Part shown: piece by piece, positions 29,164 through 38,067 of the stretch
Layout of the letters: each line of letters starts with the position of its first letter
How positions within the stretch are numbered: position 1 is the first letter of the stretch
Assembly: GCF_037203705.1 (NCBI RefSeq)
Contig: NZ_JBBCAT010000001.1
Coordinates: 1,647,418 to 1,711,417, forward strand
Source: Prosthecomicrobium sp. N25
GTDB taxonomy: Bacteria > Pseudomonadota > Alphaproteobacteria > Rhizobiales > Ancalomicrobiaceae
Direction: 5' to 3'
DNA length: 64,000 nucleotides
Made by a program: the position numbers and the translations under genes
The notes under the pieces: generated by a model
What the model was told of the DNA's origin: nothing
The model's input: only the letters and a program-made list of their open reading frames with translations
Database searches by the model: none

Positions 29164-29181
29164 GGATACTGAAAAGTATCC
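29164..29181 (+). promoter_or_regulatory. Perfect hairpin in the pal upstream region
   Basis: ggatact-gaaa-agtatcc is a perfect 7-bp inverted repeat with a GNRA-type gaaa loop, ending 25 bases before the pal ATG and just before its aaggag ribosome-binding site. It may be an mRNA stabilising stem-loop or an operator. The preceding 29090-29160 is AT-rich and likely holds a pal-specific promoter in the 287-base tolB-pal gap. Confidence 0.5.
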
Positions 29182-29206
29182 GACCGATCGAAGGAGTTAA
29201 CACATC

Positions 29207-29704
29207 ATGTCGACCGCGAAGCGCCAGGGCCGCGCCATCAGGTTCGCGACCGTCATCGCCGCCGCCATCGCGCTGTCCGCCTGCGCCAGCCAGAACCCGT
29301 CCGAGATCGGCGCGGGCGCCGGCGGGGCGGCCACGCCGGGCAGCCAGCAGGACTTCGTGGTCAACGTCGGCGACCGCGTCTTCTTCACGGTCGATTCGTC
29401 CGACCTCACTCCCGAGGCGCGCGGCACGCTCGACCGCCAGTCCACCTGGCTCGGCCGCTATCCGCGCTACACGATCACCATCGAGGGCCATGCCGACGAG
29501 CGCGGCACGCGCGAGTACAACATCTCGCTCGGCGCCCGCCGCGCCGCCGTCACCCGCGACTACCTGATCTCCCGCGGCGTCGCCCCGACCCGCCTGCGCA
29601 CCATCTCGTACGGCAAGGAGCGCCCCGTCGCGGTCTGCGACGCCGACACCTGCTGGAACCAGAACCGCCGCGCCGTCACGGTCCTGAACGGCGCCGGCAG
29701 CTGA
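29207..29704 (+). CDS. pal: Peptidoglycan-associated lipoprotein Pal
   Basis: This outer-membrane lipoprotein of 165 residues ties the outer membrane to peptidoglycan and is the terminal partner of the Tol motor. The lipobox is LSAC at residues about 23-26. The OmpA-like domain has VFFTVDSSDLTPEARGTL, ITIEGHADERGTREYN and KERPVAVCDADTCWNQNRR. It has its own upstream hairpin and is followed by a strong GC hairpin. Confidence 0.96.
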   Translation: MSTAKRQGRAIRFATVIAAAIALSACASQNPSEIGAGAGGAATPGSQQDFVVNVGDRVFFTVDSSDLTPEARGTLDRQSTWLGRYPRYTITIEGHADERGTREYNISLGARRAAVTRDYLISRGVAPTRLRTISYGKERPVAVCDADTCWNQNRRAVTVLNGAGS

Positions 29705-29735
29705 CGCCGAACGCCGGCGCACCCCCCGAATCGGA

Positions 29736-29759
29736 AACGGCGGCCCTCGGGCCGCCGTT
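29736..29759 (+). terminator. Hairpin after pal
   Basis: aacggcggcc and ggccgccgtt pair perfectly around a ctcg loop. No T run follows on either strand, but the position between convergent pal and cytochrome b561 genes suits a bidirectional terminator. Confidence 0.6.
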
Positions 29760-29792
29760 CGCGTCTGCGCAGGCGGGATGCGGGTCGAGAGT

Positions 29793-30347
29793 TCAGCCGC
29801 CCCGCACCGGCACCAGCATCCGCCGGACCACGCCGTCGCGGTCGACCACGAGGTGCTTCAACGCGCCGAGCACATGCAGCCCGACCAGCACCAGGATGAC
29901 CTTTGCGGCAATGCTGTGGACGATCTCCAGGCCCTCCTTGAGGGCGTTCATCTTGGGCAGCGGCGAGCCCAGCGACACGATCCCGAAGACCTCGATCGGC
30001 CGCCCCGACGCCCAGATCGACAGCGGGCCCGAGACGATCAGGATCGCGATCGTGGCGAGCATCGCCACCTGGACGAGCCGCGCCAGCCGGTCGAGCGCGG
30101 CCGGCTGGCCGGTCGGGAGGGGCGGCACCGGATTGGCGGCCCGCCACGCGATTCGGAAGGCCAGGAGCGCGAAGGCCAGCATGCCGACGCCAATGTGCAG
30201 CGACTTCGCGGCCGCGAGTTCCGGCCCGCGCGGCAGGTCCTCCATGCGGTTGCCGAGGATGAACAGCGCCACGACCAGCGCGCCGCCGATCCAGTGGAGC
30301 GCGATCGACAGCGGCCCGTAGCCCTGGTCCGTGTCCCTGACGGTCAT
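29793..30347 (-). CDS. Cytochrome b561
   Basis: This 184-residue four-helix inner-membrane b-type cytochrome transfers electrons from the quinol pool. Heme-ligand histidines are visible in SIALHWIGGALVV near residues 15-27, KSLHIGVGMLAF near 49-60, and EIVHSIAAKVILVLVGLHVLGALKH near 134-158. The start ATG at 30347 is the one nearest the homology; a longer in-frame extension has no matching content. It is reversed relative to the Tol-Pal cluster and separates pal from cpoB. Confidence 0.88.
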   Translation of the reverse strand: MTVRDTDQGYGPLSIALHWIGGALVVALFILGNRMEDLPRGPELAAAKSLHIGVGMLAFALLAFRIAWRAANPVPPLPTGQPAALDRLARLVQVAMLATIAILIVSGPLSIWASGRPIEVFGIVSLGSPLPKMNALKEGLEIVHSIAAKVILVLVGLHVLGALKHLVVDRDGVVRRMLVPVRGG

Positions 30348-30616
30348 CGAAGCTTCCCCCGTTTCCAGCGTTTCGGATACCGCGACACTGCTCCGCCGAC
30401 GCCTACTGGGACCAGTCCGGAACATTATCTTTCGGTAATGTACAGACCCCGCCTGTGGCGATTCTGCATCGGTCGCGAGGCTGTCGAAGATCCGCCCCGA
30501 TCCCCGGAAATCCAGCCAAACTTTGGCCGAAACCCAAGCGTCATGCTAAGCACCGCGCTCCGGGGGAGGCCGCCCGCCGGGCGGTCGTCGCCTCCGTCGA
30601 AGGGGCTCTCAACTCG

Positions 30617-31780
30617 ATGGCATTCCGTTCCCGTCCGAAACGCAATTCCGCCGGTCCGCCGGGGGCCGTGCCGCGCCTCCTCCTCGCCCTCGCGCTCCTC
30701 CTGCCCGCCTCGCTCGCCGCGGTCGGGGCGGCCCGTGCCCAGGATCTCTTTGGCTTCGGCAACAACGCCGACCAGGCTCAGCGCCGCCAGGCCGAGCTGA
30801 ACCTGAAGATCCAGCAACTCGAGGGCCAGATGCGCCAGCTGAACGGCCAGCTGGAGCAGCTCACCTTCTCGATCCGCCAACTTCAGGAGACCATGGGGCG
30901 GATGCAGAAGGACTACGAGTTCCGCATCCAGGAGCTCGAGAACGCCGGTGCCGGTGCCGGCCGCGCCAAGGCCGCGCCGCCGAAGCGCACCGAACTCCAG
31001 CCCGCGCCGTCGCCCCCGTCCGGCGGGGTGCCGGTCGCGGCTCCGCCCGGCCAGGCCACGCTGGAGGACGACGACGATGGGCCGCTTGCTGCCCCCGGAC
31101 CGGGGCCGTCTCCGCCCCGGCCGATCGGCCCGGCGCAGGCGGCCGGCGTCGCCCCGGGCGGCTACCCGCGCGCCGGTCCCGGCGCGCCCCCCGCCGTGAT
31201 CGGACAGATCCCGGCTTCGGAGGATCCGATCGGGGGCGTCATCGGCCGCGGCGGCCCGCTCGACCTCTCGGCCCGGCCAGGTGTCCCGCCGCCCGCCTCG
31301 GATCTGCCCCCCGGCGTCAACCTCGGTCCCGCCGCGCCGCAGCGCTCCGCCGGCGTCCCGACGGTTCCGCCGCGCTACCAGAACGTCCCCCCCGTCGCGA
31401 GCCCGCGCGACGAATACGACGCCGCCTACGGCTACATCCTGAACGGCGAGTACGAGCTCGCCGAGACGAGCTTCCGTACCTTCCTGGCCAACCACCCGAC
31501 CGACCGGCGGATCGGCAACGCCCAGTACTGGCTGGGCGAGAGCTTCTATGCCCGGAGCATGTTCCGCGAAGCCGCGGATGCCTTCCTGAAGAGCTACACC
31601 CAGTTTCCCGACGGCGCGAAGGCCCCCGACAGCCTCCTGAAGCTCGGCCTCAGCCTGCAGGGCCTCGGCGAGCGCAAGGCCGCCTGCGCCACCTACGATG
31701 AGCTCGTCGTCAAGTACCCCAAGGCCTCCAAGCAGCTGCGCGACCGCGCCCAGGCCGAGAAAGTCCGTGCCAAGTGCTGA
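30617..31780 (+). CDS. cpoB: Cell division coordinator CpoB (YbgF)
   Basis: This 387-residue periplasmic protein coordinates peptidoglycan synthesis with Tol-driven constriction in E. coli. A basic N-terminus plus hydrophobic stretch forms a signal peptide, cleaved near ARAQD (about residue 42). A coiled-coil trimerisation segment covers about residues 50-110. A Pro/Gly-rich linker reaches about 260. Three C-terminal TPR repeats follow (YILNGEYELAETSFRTFLAN; AQYWLGESFYARSMFREAAD; SLLKLGLSLQGLGERKAACA). The linker is longer than in enterobacteria. The stop overlaps the proposed tilS start by 14 bases. Confidence 0.92.
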   Translation: MAFRSRPKRNSAGPPGAVPRLLLALALLLPASLAAVGAARAQDLFGFGNNADQAQRRQAELNLKIQQLEGQMRQLNGQLEQLTFSIRQLQETMGRMQKDYEFRIQELENAGAGAGRAKAAPPKRTELQPAPSPPSGGVPVAAPPGQATLEDDDDGPLAAPGPGPSPPRPIGPAQAAGVAPGGYPRAGPGAPPAVIGQIPASEDPIGGVIGRGGPLDLSARPGVPPPASDLPPGVNLGPAAPQRSAGVPTVPPRYQNVPPVASPRDEYDAAYGYILNGEYELAETSFRTFLANHPTDRRIGNAQYWLGESFYARSMFREAADAFLKSYTQFPDGAKAPDSLLKLGLSLQGLGERKAACATYDELVVKYPKASKQLRDRAQAEKVRAKC

Positions 31781-33107
31781 GCCGCTCGGCGATGCCGAAG
31801 TCGATCGCCTCCTCGCTCCCTTCCGCACCGCGCGCGCTCTCGCGCTCGCCGTCTCAGGCGGCCCCGATTCCACGGCCCTGATGGTCCTCGCCGCAGGCTG
31901 GCGCGACCGGACCCCCGCCGCCCCGCCGCTCCGCGTCCTCACCGTCGACCACGCGCTCCGCCCCGCCTCCGCCGCCGAGGCCGCCGCCGTCGCGACCCGT
32001 GCCGCCGCCCTCCGCCTGCCGCACGAGACCCTCACATGGGCCGGCCCCAAGCCCGCCGCCGGCCTCCAGGCCGCCGCCCGCCAGGCCCGCTACCGCCTCC
32101 TCGCCGAGGCCGCCCGGCGGGCCGGCTGCGACCGGCTTCTCACCGCCCACACCCTGGACGACCAGGCCGAGACCGTCCTGATGGCGCTCGCCCGCGGCAG
32201 CGGTGTCTACGGCCTCGCCGCCATGCCGCCGAGCCGGCCCCTCGGCGGGCTGGCGCTCGATCGCCCGTTCCTGGACGTGCCCAAGGCGCGCCTCGTCGCC
32301 ACCCTGGAGGCGCGGGGCGAGACCTGGGCCGAAGACCCGTCGAACCGGGACCCGCGCTTCCGCCGGGCTGAGACCCGCCGCATCCTCGCCGCCCTCGCGC
32401 CCCTCGGCCTCGACGTCCGCGCGCTGTCGGAGACCGCCGCCCGCATGGCCCGCGCGGCTGCGGCGATCGACGCGACCGTCGACGCCCTCCTGGCCGGGGC
32501 GGCCTCCCTCCGGCCGGGCGGCTATGTCCGGCTCGACCACGAGGCCTGGATGGCCGCTCCCGCCGAGGTCCGCCTGCGCGCGCTGGCGCGCCTCATCCGC
32601 ACCGTCGCCCCGGGGCCCTATCCGCCGCGGCTCGCGCGCCTGGAGGAGCTGGAGCAGGCGCTGCGCGCCGCGGGTGACCTTCCGGGCCGGACCCTCGGCG
32701 GCGCCCGGGTGGTCGGCGAGGGCGGCGCCGTATGGCTCTTCCGCGAGTTCGGACGGGGCGGCGCGCCGGCCCTGGACCTCGCGCCCGGCGCATCGGCGCT
32801 CTGGGACGGCCGCTTCGATCTCGTTCTTTCGTCCGAGGCGCCCGAACCGGTCCACGTCGCCCCGGCGCCTCCCGCGCTGGTCCGCCGGCTCCGCCCCGCG
32901 ATCCGCGGCCCGGAGCGGCTCGCGCTCGCCACCCTCCCGGCTTTCTTCCGAAACGGTGCGGTTGCGGCCGTTCCTGCGCTCGGGCACTGGACGAACGCCC
33001 TTTCACCTGCGCATCTGAGCGTCCGCCCCGCCGCCGTCGCGGGCGGTCCGGCCTTCCCGGCAGGCGGCCATTTCGAGGCCGGACCGGAACACGGGTCCGG
33101 CGGGTAA
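31767..33107 (+). CDS. tilS: tRNA(Ile)-lysidine synthetase
   Basis: TilS attaches lysine to C34 of the AUA-reading isoleucine tRNA, an essential step. The 446-residue protein has the PP-loop ALAVSGGPDSTALMVLA near residues 27-43 and the AHTLDDQAETVLMALARGSG block near 127-146. The GTG at 31767 is chosen because it lies just before the family homology and overlaps the cpoB end. The C-terminal third is less conserved, as usual in alphaproteobacteria. It precedes ftsH, the common order. Confidence 0.9.
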   Translation: MPSAEPLGDAEVDRLLAPFRTARALALAVSGGPDSTALMVLAAGWRDRTPAAPPLRVLTVDHALRPASAAEAAAVATRAAALRLPHETLTWAGPKPAAGLQAAARQARYRLLAEAARRAGCDRLLTAHTLDDQAETVLMALARGSGVYGLAAMPPSRPLGGLALDRPFLDVPKARLVATLEARGETWAEDPSNRDPRFRRAETRRILAALAPLGLDVRALSETAARMARAAAAIDATVDALLAGAASLRPGGYVRLDHEAWMAAPAEVRLRALARLIRTVAPGPYPPRLARLEELEQALRAAGDLPGRTLGGARVVGEGGAVWLFREFGRGGAPALDLAPGASALWDGRFDLVLSSEAPEPVHVAPAPPALVRRLRPAIRGPERLALATLPAFFRNGAVAAVPALGHWTNALSPAHLSVRPAAVAGGPAFPAGGHFEAGPEHGSGG

Positions 33108-33251
33108 CGTTTCCGTCAGGCGATCCGTGCACAGTCGGCGTCTCGGCTTGGCTTTCCGTGACCCGCGACCTATTTTAGGGTCCAAGACGAGGTGTGCCGG
33201 TCCGGGGCTCCGGGCAACTGCCGACGCCCGCCCGTCGAGATGGGAACTCCA

Positions 33252-35180
33252 ATGAACGCCAATTTCCGGAACTTCGCCCTCTGGGTGGTCATCGGCCTCC
33301 TTCTGATCGCACTCTTCCAGCTGTTCCAGAATCCGGGCCGCGGATCGAGCGCGAACGAGATTCCCTTCTCGCAATTCCTGGACGAAGTCGAGAACGGTCG
33401 CGTCAAACAGGTGACCATCACCGACCAGCAGGTGAGCGGCGTCTACGCCAATTCCGGCGGCTCCTTCCAGACCTACGCGCCGCGCGACAGCCAATACGTG
33501 GACCTGTTGCGCCGCAAGGAGGTCGTCATCCAGGCCCGCCCGGCCGGCGAGAACTTCAGCCTCGTGAGCGCGCTCATCTCCTGGTTCCCGATGCTGCTCA
33601 TCATCGGCATCTGGCTCTTCGTCATGCGGCAGATGCAAGGATCCGGCGGCAAGGCCATGGGCTTCGGCAAGTCCAAGGCCAAGCTCCTGACCGAGGCCCA
33701 CGGCCGGGTCACCTTCGACGACGTCGCCGGCATCGACGAGGCCAAGGAGGACCTGCAGGAGATCGTGGAGTTCCTTCGCGACCCCCAGAAATTCCAGCGC
33801 CTCGGCGGCCGCATCCCGCGCGGCGTGCTCCTCGTCGGCCCGCCCGGCACCGGCAAGACCCTGACCGCCCGCGCGGTCGCCGGCGAGGCGAACGTGCCCT
33901 TCTTCACCATCTCGGGCTCCGACTTCGTCGAGATGTTCGTCGGTGTGGGCGCCAGCCGCGTGCGCGACATGTTCGAGCAGGCGAAGAAGAACGCCCCCTG
34001 CATCATCTTCATCGACGAGATCGACGCGGTCGGCCGCCATCGCGGCGCCGGCCTGGGCGGCGGCAACGACGAGCGCGAGCAGACCCTGAACCAGCTCCTT
34101 GTCGAGATGGACGGCTTCGAGCCGAACGAGGGGATCATCATCATCGCGGCCACCAACCGGCCGGACGTGCTGGACCCCGCGCTCCTGCGTCCGGGCCGCT
34201 TCGACCGGCAAATCGTGGTGTCCAACCCGGACGTGATCGGCCGCGAGAAGATCCTCAAGGTCCACGTCCGCAAGGTCCCGCTCGCTCCCGACGTCGACCT
34301 GAAGGTCCTCGCCCGCGGCACCCCCGGCTTCTCCGGCGCCGACCTGATGAACCTCGTCAACGAGGCCGCCCTCCTGGCCGCCCGCCGCTCCAAGCGGATC
34401 GTGACCATGCAGGAGTTCGAGGACGCCAAGGACAAGATCATGATGGGCGCCGAGCGCCGCTCCTCCGTGATGACCCAGGAGGAGAAGGAGCTCACCGCCT
34501 ATCACGAGGCCGGCCACGCCATCCTGGCGCTGAACGTCCCCTCGGCCGATCCGCTCCACAAGGCGACCATCATCCCGCGCGGTCGTGCGCTCGGCATGGT
34601 CATGCAGCTGCCCGAGGGCGACCGCTATTCCTACCGCTACAAGTGGATGACCTCGCGCCTCGCCATCATGATGGGTGGCCGCGTCGCCGAGGAGATCACC
34701 TTCGGCAAGGAGAACATCACCTCCGGCGCCCAGTCCGACATCGAGCAGGCGACCAAGCTCGCCCGCGCGATGGTGACCCGCTGGGGCTTCTCCGACGAGC
34801 TCGGAACGGTGGCCTACGGCGAGAACCAGGAGGAGGTGTTCCTCGGCTACTCCATGGGCCGCACCCAGAACATCTCCGAGGCGACCTCGCAGACAATCGA
34901 CCGCGAGGTGCGCCGCCTGATCGACCAGGCCTACTCGGAGGCCCGCCGCATCCTGACGGAGAAGCACGACGACTTTGTCGCGCTCGCCAAGGGCCTGCTC
35001 GAGTACGAGACCCTGTCGGGCGACGAGATCAAGGAGCTGATCGCCGGCAACCCGCCGCACCGCGACTCTGGCGACAAGCAGCCGACCTCGCGCGCCTCGG
35101 CCGTGCCGACCGCCGGCGCCAAGCCGCGCGACCAGAAGGGCGGCGAGCCGGAAGGCGGCGTCGCGCCCCAGCCGAGCTGA
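33252..35180 (+). CDS. ftsH: ATP-dependent zinc metalloprotease FtsH
   Basis: FtsH is the essential membrane AAA protease that degrades LpxC, sigma32 and damaged membrane proteins. The 642-residue protein has membrane helices near residues 5-25 and 105-125, Walker A GPPGTGKT at 196-203, Walker [13 protein letters not shown], second-region-of-homology [20 protein letters not shown], and the zinc site HEAGH at 418-422. The ATG at 33252 ([13 protein letters not shown]) is preferred over one four codons upstream. A hairpin with T tract ends the unit. Confidence 0.97.
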   Translation: MNANFRNFALWVVIGLLLIALFQLFQNPGRGSSANEIPFSQFLDEVENGRVKQVTITDQQVSGVYANSGGSFQTYAPRDSQYVDLLRRKEVVIQARPAGENFSLVSALISWFPMLLIIGIWLFVMRQMQGSGGKAMGFGKSKAKLLTEAHGRVTFDDVAGIDEAKEDLQEIVEFLRDPQKFQRLGGRIPRGVLLVGPPGTGKTLTARAVAGEANVPFFTISGSDFVEMFVGVGASRVRDMFEQAKKNAPCIIFIDEIDAVGRHRGAGLGGGNDEREQTLNQLLVEMDGFEPNEGIIIIAATNRPDVLDPALLRPGRFDRQIVVSNPDVIGREKILKVHVRKVPLAPDVDLKVLARGTPGFSGADLMNLVNEAALLAARRSKRIVTMQEFEDAKDKIMMGAERRSSVMTQEEKELTAYHEAGHAILALNVPSADPLHKATIIPRGRALGMVMQLPEGDRYSYRYKWMTSRLAIMMGGRVAEEITFGKENITSGAQSDIEQATKLARAMVTRWGFSDELGTVAYGENQEEVFLGYSMGRTQNISEATSQTIDREVRRLIDQAYSEARRILTEKHDDFVALAKGLLEYETLSGDEIKELIAGNPPHRDSGDKQPTSRASAVPTAGAKPRDQKGGEPEGGVAPQPS

Positions 35181-35212
35181 CCTGACCCTCCGCCCTCGGC
35201 CCCGAGACCCGG

Positions 35213-35238
35213 AATGCCCGCCGCCCGGCGGGCATTTT
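35213..35238 (+). terminator. Rho-independent terminator after ftsH
   Basis: aatgcccgccg and cggcgggcatt pair with only two unpaired bases between them, followed by a TTTT run. It ends the tol-cpoB-tilS-ftsH stretch before glmM. Confidence 0.75.
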
Positions 35239-35412
35239 CCGTCGTGACGCCGCTCGACGCCGCCGCGGTACAGATCTGGACGGAGCGGGTGCGACGCCCG
35301 CCGCGATCACGCAAGGTTTCGCTTCTCTCACGATTTTTGAACGATGGCTCCGTAGGATCTGAGATATGAACGGCGCGACCGGTCCTTGGGCCATGTTCGG
35401 GATCCTGCAGGC

Positions 35413-36759
35413 ATGACCAGAAAGTATTTCGGCACGGACGGCATCCGCGGCACGGCCAACCGTTGGCCCATCACGCCCGAGATCGCCATGAAGACCGCCA
35501 TGAGCGTCGGCCTCGCCTTCCGGCACGGGCGGCACCGGCACCGCGCGGTGATCGGCAAGGATACCCGCCTCTCCGGCTACATGATCGAATACGCCATGGT
35601 GGCCGGCTTCACGGCCGTCGGTGTCGACGTTTTCATGACCGGCCCGATTCCGACCCCGGCCGTCGCGATGCTGACACGCTCCCTCCGCTGCGACTTCGGC
35701 GTCATGATCTCGGCCTCGCACAACGGCTACGCCGACAACGGCATCAAGCTCTTCGGCCGCGACGGCTACAAGCTCTCCGACGAGATCGAGGCCGAGATCG
35801 AGCACCTCATCGAGCAGGACCTGAGCTCCAAGCTCGCCGGCTCGGCCGACCTCGGCCGCACCAAGCGAATCGACGGCGTCCAGGACCGCTACATCGAGTT
35901 CGCCAAGCGCACGCTGCCGCGCAATCTCTCCCTGGACGAGCTCCGCGTGGTCATCGACTGCGGCAACGGCGCCGCCTACAAGGTGGCGCCCGAGGCACTC
36001 TGGGAACTCGGGGCGGACGTCGTGCGCGTCGGCGTCGAGCCGGACGGCTTCAACATCAACCGGGATTGCGGCTCGACCGCCCCGGAGGCCTGCGCCCGCA
36101 AGGTCCACGAGACCCGCGCCGACATCGGCATCTGCCTGGACGGCGACGCCGACCGGGTCATCATCATCGACGAGAAGGGCCAGGTGGTCGACGGCGACCA
36201 GCTGATGGCTGTGGTGGCCGAATCCTTCCACGAAGACGGTCGCCTCGCCCAGCCCGGCATCGTCGCCACCGTCATGTCGAACCTGGGCCTCGAGCGCCAC
36301 CTGCAGGGCAGGGGCCTCACCCTCGAGCGCACCAAGGTGGGCGACCGCTACGTGGTCGAGTGCATGCGCGAGCGCGGCTTCAATGTCGGCGGCGAGCAGT
36401 CCGGCCACATCGTGCTGTCCGACTACACCACCACGGGCGACGGCCTGGTGGCCGCCCTGCAGGTGCTCTCCGTCGTGAAGCGCCTCGGCCGGCCCGTCTC
36501 GGAGGTCTGCCACCGCTTCGACCCGGTCCCGCAGATCCTCAAGAACATCCGCATCCGCGGCGGCCGTCCCCTCGACGACGACAGCGTCAAGGCGACCATC
36601 GAGGACGCGACGCGGCGCCTCGGCAACTATGGCCGCCTGGTGATCCGCCCGTCCGGCACCGAGCCGCTGATCCGCGTGATGGGCGAGGGGGACGACGAGA
36701 CGCTCGTCCGCCGCGTGGTCGACGACATCGCCGACAGCATCGGCCGCGCCGCCGCCTGA
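35413..36759 (+). CDS. glmM: Phosphoglucosamine mutase
   Basis: GlmM converts glucosamine-6-phosphate to glucosamine-1-phosphate for peptidoglycan and LPS. The 448-residue protein starts [16 protein letters not shown]. The phosphoserine is in MISASHN (Ser102, the same number as in E. coli). The metal loop is [11 protein letters not shown] near residues 243-253, sugar binding GGEQSGHI near 327-334, and phosphate binding [12 protein letters not shown] near the end. It follows ftsH in the usual order. Confidence 0.97.
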   Translation: MTRKYFGTDGIRGTANRWPITPEIAMKTAMSVGLAFRHGRHRHRAVIGKDTRLSGYMIEYAMVAGFTAVGVDVFMTGPIPTPAVAMLTRSLRCDFGVMISASHNGYADNGIKLFGRDGYKLSDEIEAEIEHLIEQDLSSKLAGSADLGRTKRIDGVQDRYIEFAKRTLPRNLSLDELRVVIDCGNGAAYKVAPEALWELGADVVRVGVEPDGFNINRDCGSTAPEACARKVHETRADIGICLDGDADRVIIIDEKGQVVDGDQLMAVVAESFHEDGRLAQPGIVATVMSNLGLERHLQGRGLTLERTKVGDRYVVECMRERGFNVGGEQSGHIVLSDYTTTGDGLVAALQVLSVVKRLGRPVSEVCHRFDPVPQILKNIRIRGGRPLDDDSVKATIEDATRRLGNYGRLVIRPSGTEPLIRVMGEGDDETLVRRVVDDIADSIGRAAA

Positions 36760-36785
36760 CCGCTCCCGACCCCGTCCTTGCCGCG

Positions 36786-36823
36786 AGGCCCGCGCCCGGC
36801 TGCAGCCCGGCCGCGGGCCTTTT
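36786..36823 (+). terminator. Rho-independent terminator after glmM
   Basis: aggcccgcg (36786-36794) pairs with cgcgggcct (36812-36820), with further imperfect pairing inside, followed by TTTT and a pyrimidine-rich tail. Confidence 0.75.
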
Positions 36824-36917
36824 CTCGTGCGCGTCCGCCCTCGTCGGGGCGGACGGCGGGTGCGCTCCGGGGCGTCAAGACTTCGTTAACCTTAACCAAC
36901 GTGGTTAAGAAACACGG

Positions 36918-36932
36918 TTAAACAACGCTTAA
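36918..36932 (+). promoter_or_regulatory. CtrA-type box upstream of the first barrel gene
   Basis: TTAA-acaacgc-TTAA fits the CtrA consensus TTAA-N7-TTAA(C), the last base here being G. It is part of a cluster of five TTAA words at 36886, 36892, 36905, 36918 and 36929, of which three are spaced exactly 13 bases apart. The box starts 89 bases before the ATG at 37007; the second barrel gene has one 87 bases before its ATG. Confidence 0.65.
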
Positions 36933-37006
36933 GACTTCTCGGCCATGATCCTTCCCAAGGAGAAGCGATCCGGACCTCGGCTCGGATCGAACAGGGAACC
37001 AGGATC

Positions 37007-37855
37007 ATGCGTAGGCCCGCCCACATCGCCGCCGTCCTCGCCACTGCGCTGATCGCCGCTCCGGCGTTCGCGGCCGACTACGCCGCGCCTCGGATCGACG
37101 CGCCCTCCGTCATCCCGCCGGAGGAGATCGGCACCGGCTGGTACCTGCGCGGCGACATCAGCTACGACAAGATGACGGTCGGCTCGATCTCCGCCGGCTT
37201 CCCGGGAACGACGATCAAGTCGCCGCACGCCAACTCGGAATTCTCCTTTGGCGGCGGCTTCGGCTTCAAGTTCAACGACTGGCTCCGGGTGGACCTGACC
37301 GCCGACTACTCGAAGCGCTCCGTCGACTGGCGCCGGACGGGCGGCTGCTACGGCTTCACCTGCCCGGGCGGATCGGTGAACCGCGGCGACCTGACCATGA
37401 TCCCGATCCTCGCCAACGTCTACGCGGACCTCGGTAACTGGGGCGGCATCACTCCCTATATCGGCGGCGGCCTCGGCTTCGCGGTGATGAGCCTCGCCCA
37501 TCAGGGCGGGTCCTGGTCGACCGGCGTGACCACCGTGCCGGGCGCCTCCTACAGCAACTATTCCATCGGCTTCGACAGCTACAGCCGCTCGACGCTGGCG
37601 GCGGCCGGCATGGCCGGCCTCTCCTACGACATGGGCAGCGGCCTGCAGTTCGACCTCGGCTACCGTTATCTCTGGGTCAAGGACGCCAAGGGCGGCACCT
37701 CGCACTACGAGGGCACGACCGTCACCAACCCGGTCGGCGGCGTCGGCGGCGGCACGACGAACCTCAATGTCCGCTCCGGCTCGAACAACGGCGTCACCAT
37801 GAAGGACATCGGCGTCCAGCAGATCCGACTCGGCATGCGCTACTTCGTATACTGA
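37007..37855 (+). CDS. Outer-membrane beta-barrel protein, Omp25/Omp31-like
   Basis: This 282-residue protein has a signal peptide cleaved after PAFA (before ADYAAP). The mature part is an eight-strand-type barrel rich in alternating aromatic and glycine residues. Landmarks are GTGWYLRGDISYDKM, FGFKFNDWLRVDLTADY, GGITPYIGGGLGFAVM and FDLGYRYLWVKDAKGG. It ends with the aromatic RLGMRYFVY that favours BAM-mediated insertion. In Hyphomicrobiales these abundant porin-like proteins stabilise the envelope. A strong terminator follows, so it is transcribed alone. Confidence 0.88.
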   Translation: MRRPAHIAAVLATALIAAPAFAADYAAPRIDAPSVIPPEEIGTGWYLRGDISYDKMTVGSISAGFPGTTIKSPHANSEFSFGGGFGFKFNDWLRVDLTADYSKRSVDWRRTGGCYGFTCPGGSVNRGDLTMIPILANVYADLGNWGGITPYIGGGLGFAVMSLAHQGGSWSTGVTTVPGASYSNYSIGFDSYSRSTLAAAGMAGLSYDMGSGLQFDLGYRYLWVKDAKGGTSHYEGTTVTNPVGGVGGGTTNLNVRSGSNNGVTMKDIGVQQIRLGMRYFVY

Positions 37856-37874
37856 TCACAAGAGAGTTGTTTCT

Positions 37875-37917
37875 AAAAAGCTCCTGCGCCAATAAATCAA
37901 GCGCGGGGGCTTTTTTA
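37875..37917 (+). terminator. Rho-independent terminator after the first barrel gene
   Basis: aaaaagctcctgcgc (37875-37889) pairs over 15 positions, two of them G-U, with gcgcgggggcttttt (37901-37915). The U run continues to 37916. The surrounding 37857-37975 is strikingly AT-rich compared with the rest of the window. Confidence 0.88.
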
Positions 37918-37980
37918 TATTTTGAATGTTTTATGTTTTCCAAGAGAAAGACTGAGTGATATCTGTGCTGACGCGCAAAT

Positions 37981-37996
37981 TTAACGCGACTTTAAC
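37981..37996 (+). promoter_or_regulatory. CtrA-type box upstream of the second barrel gene
   Basis: TTAA-cgcgact-TTAAC is an exact match to the full CtrA consensus TTAA-N7-TTAAC. It starts 87 bases before the ATG at 38068. In Brucella and Caulobacter, CtrA controls cell-cycle and envelope genes, including Omp25 in Brucella. Confidence 0.72.
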
Positions 37997-38067
37997 CATA
38001 CGGGACCTAGTCTGGATCAGGAATCGAATTCGCTGCTCGGCGCCTCACGCGTCGAGGCCCAACACGG

